64,000 nucleotides of DNA from positions 3,038,001 through 3,102,000 of the forward strand of contig NZ_JBNTQY010000001.1 of the NCBI RefSeq assembly GCF_051209875.1, given 5' to 3'. Below the pieces are notes generated by a model. The model did not search any database and was not told where the DNA came from. It worked only from the letters and a program-made list of their open reading frames with translations. This stretch comes from Emticicia sp051209875 (GTDB taxonomy: Bacteria > Bacteroidota > Bacteroidia > Cytophagales > Spirosomataceae). Within the stretch, counting starts at the first letter, position 1. Every line of letters starts with the position of its first letter. Positions 9,107-16,964 of the stretch are shown here, piece after piece. Position numbers and translations under genes: made by a program.

Positions 9107-10048
9107 TCAGAGTCCTAAATAATTCTTAATGTTTTTTTCAATTCTATTAAGTACATCTTCCTCCTCATTTGCAATAAATTTCTCACCTGCTACTTTTTCA
9201 TAAAGTTCGATATAACGATTAGAAATTTCCGACACTTTTTCATCAGTCATTTCCGGAACAGTTTGCCCTTCTTTTCCTTGAAAATTATTCGCAATCAACC
9301 ATTCTCGTACAAATTCCTTTGATAATTGTTTTTGTGGCAACCCTTTTTCTAAATTTTCTTGGTAAGAATCTGCGATAAAATAACGAGAAGAATCTGGTGT
9401 ATGCACTTCATCTATTAAATAAATAACGCCATCTTTTTCACCAAACTCATATTTTGTATCGACCAATATAAGGTTTCTTTCTGAAGCAATCTCAGTCCCT
9501 CTTTGAAACAATGCCAAAGCATATTTTTCCAATTGAATATACTTTTCTTCAGAAACTAATCCTTTAGCTATAATATCTTCTCTCGAAATATCTTCATCAT
9601 GTCCTTCATGAGCTTTCGTCGTAGGTGTGATAATTGGTGTTTCAAATTTATCATTTTCCTTCATACCATCAGGTAATGTGACACCACATAGTGTACGCAA
9701 ACCACTTTTATAAGTACGCCAAGCATGACCAACCAAATAGCCTCTCACAACCATTTCAACAGGAAAAGTTTCACAACGAATACCCACAGAAACATTTGGA
9801 TCAGGAGCCGCCAAAAACCAATTAGGTACAATATCTTTTGTTAAATTAAGAAATTTTGCTGCAATTTGATTGAGAACCTGTCCTTTATGTGGTATTGGTC
9901 GAGGCAGAACTACATCAAAAGCTGAAATACGGTCAGAAGCAACCATGACGACTTTATCACCAAAATCATACACATCTCTTACTTTTCCACGATAAAAGCC
10001 AGTTTGTCCTTCTAAATTAAAATTTGTTTCTTTTACAGATGATGCCAT
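9107..10048 (-). CDS. purC: Phosphoribosylaminoimidazole-succinocarboxamide synthase (SAICAR synthetase)
   Basis: 313 residues from the start chosen here (MASSVKETNF...), the length of the longer, yeast-like PurC form. The frame is open ten codons further, but family homology begins at GQTGFYRGKVRDVYDFG. Diagnostic motifs: KVRDVY, ASDRISAFDVVLPRPIPHKG, VEMVVRGYLVGHAWRTY, ITPTTKAHEGHDEDISRE, LILVDTKYEFG and IDEVHTPDSSRY. It joins aspartate to CAIR using ATP in purine biosynthesis, in the cytoplasm. It lies 67 bases after the BatC-like gene and 6 bases before the miniature kinase, so these genes may form one transcript. Nothing is missing. Confidence 0.95.
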   Translation of the reverse strand: MASSVKETNFNLEGQTGFYRGKVRDVYDFGDKVVMVASDRISAFDVVLPRPIPHKGQVLNQIAAKFLNLTKDIVPNWFLAAPDPNVSVGIRCETFPVEMVVRGYLVGHAWRTYKSGLRTLCGVTLPDGMKENDKFETPIITPTTKAHEGHDEDISREDIIAKGLVSEEKYIQLEKYALALFQRGTEIASERNLILVDTKYEFGEKDGVIYLIDEVHTPDSSRYFIADSYQENLEKGLPQKQLSKEFVREWLIANNFQGKEGQTVPEMTDEKVSEISNRYIELYEKVAGEKFIANEEEDVLNRIEKNIKNYLGL

Positions 10049-10115
10049 TTTTATATTAATTATTTTTTCAATTTTCATTTAATAAACGAAAAACAGAGTA
10101 AGAAATCATACATAT

Positions 10116-10787
10116 TTACCAATCTTTAGCATTTTTATCTATTTTTTTACTCGCTTTTTTTCTTTGTTGTGAATATTGTAACTCGTTAGTTTTCATTGCT
10201 TCCAAAATTTGCAAAGCTTTCTCTTTGCTCATTTTTTCAGGAGTCTGAGAAGTTAATTCGTCCTTTTTTTCTTCAGTTTTTTGAGTTTCACCATTACCAT
10301 TTTGGTTTTGCTGCTCTGTTTGCTCATTTTGATTTCTATTATTTTGAGGTGATTTTTGAGGTAATTTCTTTCTTAAAAGTTCAAAATTATACCGAGCAAT
10401 TTTATTATCAGGTGTTTTTTGCAACGCTTCCTTAAACAACATTAATGAAGTACTACTATCTCCGAGCATATTATCAATTACACCTATTTGAATCAAAGCA
10501 GTTGAATATATTTGTTCATCGCTTATTTTTAAGAGCTTACGATATTCATTGAGAGCTTTCAATGTATCATTTTTATAGAAATAAGCGTGTGCTAAATTTA
10601 ATCGAGCCTCTGGTTCTAAATTAAATGATATATCTGACAATTTTTGGTATTTTTCAGCAGCCAGGTTATATTTTTTTTGGGCAAATGCTCTCCCAGCTTC
10701 ATTTTTTAACAGATTTCTTTCAGTAACATTCGTTAAAGAACGAATATTAAGAAACAATAGAATGATATAAAAAAACCAAGTATTCAA
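10116..10787 (-). CDS. TPR protein, BatC-like
   Basis: 223 residues. A hydrophobic N-terminus (residues 3-16) suggests export or membrane anchoring; residues 30-140 form TPR-like helices (AFAQKKYNLAAEKYQKL, EARLNLAHAYFYKNDTLKAL, ALQKTPDNKIARYNFELL). A low-complexity Gln/Asn/Glu-rich linker follows (about 145-175), then a basic helix (EKALQILEAMKTNELQYSQ) and a lysine-rich tail, the layout of BatC/BatE proteins of Bacteroides aerotolerance clusters. It lies 6 bases after the VWA gene and is almost certainly cotranscribed. Bat proteins act at the membrane or periplasm; their exact job is unsettled. The rest of the usual cluster (moxR, DUF58, batD) is not in the window. Confidence 0.65.
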   Translation of the reverse strand: MNTWFFYIILLFLNIRSLTNVTERNLLKNEAGRAFAQKKYNLAAEKYQKLSDISFNLEPEARLNLAHAYFYKNDTLKALNEYRKLLKISDEQIYSTALIQIGVIDNMLGDSSTSLMLFKEALQKTPDNKIARYNFELLRKKLPQKSPQNNRNQNEQTEQQNQNGNGETQKTEEKKDELTSQTPEKMSKEKALQILEAMKTNELQYSQQRKKASKKIDKNAKDW

Positions 10788-10793
10788 TCGTTT

Positions 10794-11765
10794 TTAGATT
10801 TTAATTGTTCTTACCGTCACCAAAACATCTACAAACATTAGAATTAAAGCCAAAATTACGAAATAATAATATTTATTGTTAGCAACCGTCATCTTTCGAG
10901 TATCAATCCAATTGCTTTCCAAGTTATCAACTTCTTTTAATAATGTACTTACATCATTTAGTTGATTAGTAAGTTGAAAATATTTTCCACCAAAAGATTT
11001 GCTCAATTTTTTAAGATAATCGGCATTCAACTTTGTGAGAACTTGATTACCATCTCTGTCTTTTTTAAACTCATTCCCTTCTTTTATCGCTCCACCTTGT
11101 GGTGTTCCAACACCTAAAACAAGCAGATTAATTTTATTTCTCTTTAATTCACCAATCACTTTCTGATCTAAGTCCCCAAAATCCTCTCCATCAGTAATAA
11201 GTACAATCACTTTTGCTTTTCGATTGGTGTTTGCATTCTGCGAATTACCCGAATATTTATGGAGTATCAACTCAAATGCACTATTCAAGTTTGTCCCGTT
11301 TTCAACAAATAATTCAGTATTAAGTTTTTGGATAAACAAGCGTAAGGCATCTCTATCAAAAGTCAGTGGCGTATGAACATACGCTTCTGAAGAAAAAACA
11401 ATTAAGCCAACTCGATTTGATTTCAGTAGGCTAAGATTTTTGGTAAGTTCAAATTTAACTCTTTCTAATCGGGTAGGTTCAATATCAATGGCGTTCATTG
11501 ATTTGGATAAATCAAAGACAAAAAAAATATCTTTTCCAGTTGCTTGTGCCTCTATTTCATTTACTCCAAAGCTTGGTCCCAACAAGCCTAAAATACAAAG
11601 ACCCAAATAAATTGCTCTAATAAAAAATTTGATGATTACTGAACGGGCTGTGGTTCCTAAGCGTCTGGCAACAAGGTATAATCGAATAAAGTAGGCAGCA
11701 TATACCAACAAAAATATGCCAATGAAGACAAACTCGACTATTGTAAGAGGCTTTATCCAATTCAT
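10794..11765 (-). CDS. VWA-domain membrane protein, BatA/BatB-like
   Basis: 323 residues with two N-terminal membrane segments (about 9-32 and 46-66), a von Willebrand A domain (about 75-290) with an intact metal site (FDLSKSMNAID, the threonine-bearing THTPLTFDRDALR, and ITDGEDFGD), and one C-terminal membrane segment (YYYFVILALILMFVDVLV). This is the BatA/BatB architecture, with the VWA domain facing the periplasm. Divergent from the GT-C gene at 11922. It heads a minus-strand run with the TPR gene, purC and the kinase. Role in stress tolerance or envelope assembly follows from the family and is not shown by the sequence. Confidence 0.75.
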   Translation of the reverse strand: MNWIKPLTIVEFVFIGIFLLVYAAYFIRLYLVARRLGTTARSVIIKFFIRAIYLGLCILGLLGPSFGVNEIEAQATGKDIFFVFDLSKSMNAIDIEPTRLERVKFELTKNLSLLKSNRVGLIVFSSEAYVHTPLTFDRDALRLFIQKLNTELFVENGTNLNSAFELILHKYSGNSQNANTNRKAKVIVLITDGEDFGDLDQKVIGELKRNKINLLVLGVGTPQGGAIKEGNEFKKDRDGNQVLTKLNADYLKKLSKSFGGKYFQLTNQLNDVSTLLKEVDNLESNWIDTRKMTVANNKYYYFVILALILMFVDVLVTVRTIKI

Positions 11766-11921
11766 GCTTAAAATTATGACGGTTTGACGAGAACCCCAAG
11801 TAAAAATTTGCTAATTTTGCATTTTAAATATATTTCAGTTAATATTTTCACTCAATAGAATAAAAGAGCATTCAACAAAATGATATATATATTTTTCTCT
11901 TGCAGCTCAATGTTAAAGTAA

Positions 11922-13388
11922 ATGAATAAAAAAAACTTTTTTCAAGTTGGCGTTTTATTAATTTTAACGTTGATTTTTGGTCTATTTGCTTATAATTCAG
12001 ACTTTGGTTATGATGCTTTAGAGTATTTAGTCATTGGTCGTTCGATGAATGATGGCTATGAAATGTATGATTTTATTCCTTCAAAATCTTGGTTATGGTA
12101 TGTTTTTGTGCAGCATGCTATCAATTTATTAGGTGGTGATTTTACACACTTTCAAGTAACATTGCTCATCACTCTCCTGTTTTCAAGTATTGGCATTTCA
12201 ACTTTCTATGTTGTAGATAAAATTTCAAAAAATCAAAAAACTGCATTTGTAGCTACATTTTTGACATTATTGTCATGCTTTTTCATGGAAATGAACTTCC
12301 TTGAACCCGAAGCTCCGATTGCAGTTTTAGCAATTTGGTCATGTTTTTTTCTTTCTAGAAACACGAATACTTATTGGTTATTTGGAGGAATTCTCTTGGG
12401 GATTGCAATGTGTTTCAAGAGTATTGCTATGTTTTATGTAGCTGGAGCTGGATTTTATTTGTTATATGAATGTTTTATCATTAGGCAATCAAATTTTTGG
12501 CAAATTACTCAAAAAGGCACATTGTTTATTCTTGGTTTTACAATTCCATTAGGTTTATCATTACTTTATTTTTATTCAATCAATCGCTTAGAACAACATA
12601 TCTATTGGTCATATATCTATCCTTTTGGTTCATATCCAGCTCATACAATTTTCCTTAAAAAACTTCTAACTAAAACTTTCTGGCTGCTACTATTAACATT
12701 TTTTAGTTTACTATTGGCATTCTATCATCGTAAACATTTCTTTACAAACTTTGTTTTTTCACTGTCTGTTTTTTTAGGAATATTTTCTTTAACATCTCTA
12801 TTAAAAAGTCAAGCTTCTCATTATCTATTTCCAGCGGCTCCCTTTTTTTCAATTATTATTGCCATGGTTTATAGCTATTATAGCGATATATTTGCCAAAA
12901 AGATTAAACAAATCTATCTTTTTGTTGGAAGTCTTGCCTTGCTAGTTGCAATTATTACGTTTATCAGTCGCCCAGATGTAATAAAACGTTTGTTTCATGT
13001 CAATGATTTTGCCATTGACAAAACGTACAATCATACAGTAAATAGGTATTTAAAAAAGGGAGACAAGGCTCTTTTGATTGATTTTGGTTCATTGTTTTAT
13101 TTTCATTCACACGTTTATCCCAATGTACCATTTATCAACACTGAAATGCAAACAAGTGATTACATTAAAAGACATGTAAATGTTTATGAGAAATCATTGC
13201 AAGATACTTCTCTTAAATTAGTAATTTTTGGTTATCGACCAAGTGTCATTGATGATAGTTCAAAAGTTAATACCCCAGAAAATAAAGAAGCACTTGATAA
13301 ACTTAGAAAAGGGCTTCAGGAAAAATTTATTCCTGAAAAAGATAGTATTTTATACATCACACTTTGGCATCGAAAGCCTAATTTATAG
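11922..13388 (+). CDS. Polytopic glycosyltransferase, GT39/ArnT-like (GT-C fold)
   Basis: 488 residues with roughly ten to eleven membrane segments and a C-terminal soluble tail (about 375-488). The first periplasmic loop carries acidic residues at the expected GT-C place (NSDFGYDALEYLVIGRSM), and a second acidic pair follows in MNFLEPEAPIAV. Such enzymes move a sugar from a polyprenyl-phosphate carrier to a lipid or protein acceptor on the outer face of the inner membrane. The DPM1-like GT2 at 13493 could supply the lipid-linked sugar. A TAATTTTG box at 11812-11819 upstream matches the -7 consensus, with TTTG 25 bases before it, slightly too far. Donor and acceptor are unknown. Confidence 0.65.
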   Translation: MNKKNFFQVGVLLILTLIFGLFAYNSDFGYDALEYLVIGRSMNDGYEMYDFIPSKSWLWYVFVQHAINLLGGDFTHFQVTLLITLLFSSIGISTFYVVDKISKNQKTAFVATFLTLLSCFFMEMNFLEPEAPIAVLAIWSCFFLSRNTNTYWLFGGILLGIAMCFKSIAMFYVAGAGFYLLYECFIIRQSNFWQITQKGTLFILGFTIPLGLSLLYFYSINRLEQHIYWSYIYPFGSYPAHTIFLKKLLTKTFWLLLLTFFSLLLAFYHRKHFFTNFVFSLSVFLGIFSLTSLLKSQASHYLFPAAPFFSIIIAMVYSYYSDIFAKKIKQIYLFVGSLALLVAIITFISRPDVIKRLFHVNDFAIDKTYNHTVNRYLKKGDKALLIDFGSLFYFHSHVYPNVPFINTEMQTSDYIKRHVNVYEKSLQDTSLKLVIFGYRPSVIDDSSKVNTPENKEALDKLRKGLQEKFIPEKDSILYITLWHRKPNL

Positions 13389-13492
13389 AGAAATTACATT
13401 AATAAAAAACATTAGGATTTATCATCCAATTGTACATGTGAGAAACATAATTTGTTTTCACTTATCAATCAAAAAATCGTAAATAAAAAAAT

Positions 13493-14173
13493 ATGCTCCT
13501 TTCTGTTTTAATTCCAGCATACAACGAAGTTAATAATATTGAAAAAATATTAAATAAGATTGGAGAAATTGATATTCCAAAAGAAATTATTGTAGTTGAT
13601 GATGGCTCAAGTGATGGTACAAGAGAATTATTATCTCGCTTGAAAAGTGACACTTTAAAAATAATTTTTCATGAAAAAAATCAAGGAAAAGGTGGAGCTA
13701 TCCGAACAGCCATTCGCCATGCTACGGGTAAGGTCATTATTATTCAAGATGCCGATTTAGAATATGACCCACATGATTATTACAAATTGGTTCCGCTTGT
13801 AGCAAATGGCCAAGAAAAAGTTGTTTATGGCTCTCGATTTTTGAATAAACAAAACAAACACTCTTATTTTTCATTCTTTTTAGGTGGGCAGATTGTCACA
13901 TGGATAACTAATATTCTGTATTTTCAAAATCTTACTGACGAACCTACTTGCTACAAAGTTTTTGATGCAAACTTACTTAAATCAATCAAACTGAATTGTA
14001 CAGGCTTTGAGTTTTGTCCAGAAGTAACAGCAAAAGTTGCAAAATTAGGTTATAAAATACCTGAAATTCCAATTAATTATTTTCCACGTTCAATAAGCGA
14101 AGGAAAAAAAATAAATTGGAAAGACGGTATTGAAGCGATATGGGTTTTGCTAAAATATAGATTTGTGAACTAA
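13493..14173 (+). CDS. GT2 glycosyltransferase, dolichol/polyprenyl-phosphate sugar synthase-like
   Basis: 226 residues, single GT-A domain without trailing membrane helices. Motifs: LLSVLIPAYNEVNNIEKIL at the N-terminus, IIVVDDGSSDGTREL, NQGKGGAIRTAIRHATG, the DXD-type IQDADLEYDP, and VVYGSRFLN with TDEPTCYKVF. This matches DPM1-type enzymes that transfer a sugar from a nucleotide donor to polyprenyl phosphate at the cytoplasmic face. The short form without a C-terminal membrane domain resembles archaeal and eukaryotic Dpm1. It sits between two polytopic proteins that could use its product. Sugar identity cannot be read from the sequence. Confidence 0.8.
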   Translation: MLLSVLIPAYNEVNNIEKILNKIGEIDIPKEIIVVDDGSSDGTRELLSRLKSDTLKIIFHEKNQGKGGAIRTAIRHATGKVIIIQDADLEYDPHDYYKLVPLVANGQEKVVYGSRFLNKQNKHSYFSFFLGGQIVTWITNILYFQNLTDEPTCYKVFDANLLKSIKLNCTGFEFCPEVTAKVAKLGYKIPEIPINYFPRSISEGKKINWKDGIEAIWVLLKYRFVN

Positions 14174-14217
14174 ATTATTTGACAATTTGAATATTGCTCA
14201 TGCTATAATCATAAACT

Positions 14218-15705
14218 ATGACAATCAAGCAACTCAAAATAGCAACCATCACTTATTTTCTATTACCCAATATTATATTTATCCTTACTTGGTTAAATCC
14301 TATTTGGGCAAGTTTAGGCTTTGTTTTTTCAATCTATTCTTTTTATAGCTTTATCCAGCAAACAATTCAGAATGAGGAAGATTTTACTGCATTAAGAGTA
14401 GAAAAAATACAATTACGCACACAGACATATCTATTATTATTTACCTTGATTTTAGGATTGCTATTTAGTTTAGGAAACTTTGGTTTAGGTCAATCCTATG
14501 ACTATTTCAAACATAATACAATTGTAAAAGAACTTATTGAAAAACCTTTTCCAGTAGTTTATGAAAATGAAACCCGTTATGGCATTCTGCATGAACCAGC
14601 TATTTTAGGCTATTATATTGCTTATTATTTACCAACAGCAATCATCTGCAAGTTTGTTGGTATAGGATTTAGTAATATTTTATTGTTTTTTTGGGGAAGT
14701 ATTGGCATTTATTTTTCGTTTTGTTGGCTGTATTTCCTTAGTCCGAAAAACATTCATTTTGTTCTGGTACTTGTCTTATTTTTATTAGGAGCAACACTAT
14801 TCAAACCTTATTTATATGCACATTATTTATTAAAAAATATTGTTTCCCTTCCTATGATTCAATATTTTATTTGGCCATCTGGCATTTCGTTTAACCTTAT
14901 CAATATACATTATTCACCCCAACATTATATTGTTAGTGTCATTGGTGTTTTTTTTGTCTATTATGAGAGTTTTATTAGAAAAGACATTCGATTCATTATC
15001 TTCTTTGTTTCTTTGTTGCTCATGTGGTCATTTTTAGGTGCATTGAGTGTTGGCCTCATTACTGGTTTCTTGGTTTTATACCGAAAATTTTCCAACTTTT
15101 TCACATTTGCTAATTTGATTGGAGGGGGTGTGCTTTTATTTATTATGGCAACATATTTCTTGGCACATTTTCAAGATAATCGCTATAGTGGTTTCATTTG
15201 GACATTTGCTGATATATCAGGCTATTTATACCAGAAACCGCTTTTGTCGTTGTTGGCATTAGTTGCATATTGTGCCTTTGAAGTAGGTATTTATCTGTTT
15301 TTTATGTACAAAATTTACTCTTCAAAAAGTGTTTATAAAGAAAGACTTGTTTTAGTATTCTTTTGTGCTTCCTTTTTCATCATCTCCCCACTTTACAGAC
15401 TTGGTTTTAATAATGATTTAGCCATGAGGCTAATAAGTACCATTAAAATTTTAATATTTTTATTGGTTTTAAGTACCTATTCAGAAATGATTAAATCACA
15501 AATTTTAAGCAAATTTTTAAAATTATACTTCGTTTTTACAATCATTTTAGGTATTTTCAGCAGCTTTACAACATTAAAATGGGACAAAGTTCCTACAATA
15601 GCAGAAAGTCCAAATATCAATAAAGCTGATATTCCACAAGAGATCTACTTACAATATTTTGCCAAGAAAAATTCTTTTTTTGGTAATTACCTAATGAAAA
15701 AATAA
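14218..15705 (+). CDS. Polytopic membrane protein, possible GT-C sugar transferase
   Basis: 495 residues with about eleven hydrophobic segments; not firmly recognised. The loop after the first three segments (GQSYDYFKHNTIVKELIEK, then GILHEPAILGYYIAYYLP) has the acidic and histidine-bearing pattern seen in first loops of GT-C enzymes that face the periplasm. It lies 44 bases after the DPM1-like GT2 and is probably in the same transcript as the 11922 and 13493 genes. A role as a second polyprenyl-phosphate-sugar-dependent transferase, or a flippase or polymerase in the same pathway, is inferred from context only. Confidence 0.45.
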   Translation: MTIKQLKIATITYFLLPNIIFILTWLNPIWASLGFVFSIYSFYSFIQQTIQNEEDFTALRVEKIQLRTQTYLLLFTLILGLLFSLGNFGLGQSYDYFKHNTIVKELIEKPFPVVYENETRYGILHEPAILGYYIAYYLPTAIICKFVGIGFSNILLFFWGSIGIYFSFCWLYFLSPKNIHFVLVLVLFLLGATLFKPYLYAHYLLKNIVSLPMIQYFIWPSGISFNLINIHYSPQHYIVSVIGVFFVYYESFIRKDIRFIIFFVSLLLMWSFLGALSVGLITGFLVLYRKFSNFFTFANLIGGGVLLFIMATYFLAHFQDNRYSGFIWTFADISGYLYQKPLLSLLALVAYCAFEVGIYLFFMYKIYSSKSVYKERLVLVFFCASFFIISPLYRLGFNNDLAMRLISTIKILIFLLVLSTYSEMIKSQILSKFLKLYFVFTIILGIFSSFTTLKWDKVPTIAESPNINKADIPQEIYLQYFAKKNSFFGNYLMKK

Positions 15706-15732
15706 TTCCTCCCTAAACGTTAAGGAGGAATT
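15704..15732. terminator. Bidirectional terminator
   Basis: AATTCCTCC (15704-15712) pairs with GGAGGAATT (15724-15732), extended inside by TAA/TTA. The minus-strand exit reads TTATTTTTTC and the plus-strand exit is T-rich. It overlaps the last two bases of the 14218 gene and serves the convergent pair 14218 (+) and 15736 (-). Confidence 0.75.
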
Positions 15733-15735
15733 GTT

Positions 15736-16917
15736 CTATTTTTTGTTGATAAAGTTTTCAAATAAAAACACGCCATTTTTGTTTGAAACAATAATATCTA
15801 TTTTCTTGTCCTTGTTAATATCCTTAGCAACGATATTCAAACCTGCTCCAGAATCATTATCAATCTGATATTCTTTCCAATATGGTTTTTGGGCAGGCGT
15901 AAATTCAAAATACAACAATAATGCTGGGTCAGCATCACCAGGGTCACGGCCATGATGTGCCAAGAATCTTTTTCCTGTAATGTATTCAGCACGTCCATCT
16001 CCGTTCAAATCTGCCATAATTGAGGCATGCGTTTGTGCAGTTGAATTACTAATTTGATGTGTTACAAAATTTATTTTACCTTGTTCATCTACTTGTTCAT
16101 GAAACCAAATTCCTAAAGCATGGGCAGATGCACTCACAACGTCGTTTTTGCCGTCACCATTCACATCAAGTATTTGCATATGAGAGCAAGGCTCACCCAA
16201 ATTGGCTGCATGAAACTCCCAATTTCCTGCATTCAAATTTTTTGTTCCTTCAAACCAACCTTCACGAATCACGACATCCTTTATTCCATCTTTGTTGACA
16301 TCGCCAAAGCCAATTCCGTGTGAAAAAATCTCCGTACCTTTAACATTTTCTGCACTTAAATTAAACCGCTTCCACTCAGTTTCTCCTTTTTTTAAGGGAG
16401 CTTGAAGCCAAATAATTTGTTTTTTTGTTTTATCGCCACAAAGGATATCCAGTCGTCCATCACCATCAATGTCAATAAATCCAGGTGATTCGTTAGAAAT
16501 GCCAACTGAGTCGGCAATGATATGCTTTTTCCATTCATTAACTTGTTGCTTTTTAGGGTTTTCAAACCAAAATGCTGGCTTTCCAGGGAAATCAATGATC
16601 ACTACATCGTCCCAACCGTCCAAATTCACATCCATCCCTAAGTCTAAGAAAGAATTACTGTATTCTTTTCTTGGCTCAAATGTTCGGGACGGAGCCATTT
16701 CATGCTTTATCCAATTGGGAGCCTCAAACCAATAATATCCTGCAATAATATCCAGGCGACCATCTTTATTCAAATCTGCTACTGCCGCACCCTCTGAAAT
16801 AAAATCTCTCGTGAGTGTTGTTTTTTTGAAGTTAACATTGGTTTGACAGTTGGCATTGCTTTGAAAAAGCAAGGTGCATACTGCGGTAAATTTGATTAGT
16901 TTATTAATAATATTCAT
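15736..16917 (-). CDS. Secreted FG-GAP/VCBS repeat protein
   Basis: 393 residues from the start chosen (MNIINKLIK...), which gives a signal peptide ending near NANCQ; the frame extends 17 codons more but would overlap the upstream stop. At least seven calcium-loop repeats of the DxNxDGxxDI type are visible (DLNKDGRLDIIAG, DVNLDGWDDVVI, DIDGDGRLDILCG, DVNKDGIKDVVI, DVNGDGKNDVVS, DLNGDGRAEYITG, DINKDKKIDIIV), forming an integrin-alpha-like propeller. WFE motifs recur after the repeats. Third in a minus-strand run after the DUF1080 and cupredoxin-propeller genes, 47 bases behind the latter. Family members are extracellular and often occur with secreted sugar oxidoreductases; no catalytic motif was seen. 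Confidence 0.75.
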   Translation of the reverse strand: MNIINKLIKFTAVCTLLFQSNANCQTNVNFKKTTLTRDFISEGAAVADLNKDGRLDIIAGYYWFEAPNWIKHEMAPSRTFEPRKEYSNSFLDLGMDVNLDGWDDVVIIDFPGKPAFWFENPKKQQVNEWKKHIIADSVGISNESPGFIDIDGDGRLDILCGDKTKKQIIWLQAPLKKGETEWKRFNLSAENVKGTEIFSHGIGFGDVNKDGIKDVVIREGWFEGTKNLNAGNWEFHAANLGEPCSHMQILDVNGDGKNDVVSASAHALGIWFHEQVDEQGKINFVTHQISNSTAQTHASIMADLNGDGRAEYITGKRFLAHHGRDPGDADPALLLYFEFTPAQKPYWKEYQIDNDSGAGLNIVAKDINKDKKIDIIVSNKNGVFLFENFINKK

Positions 16918-16964
16918 GAGTATATTTTTTATAAATCTTTGAAAGTCAATATTTAATCGCATTT

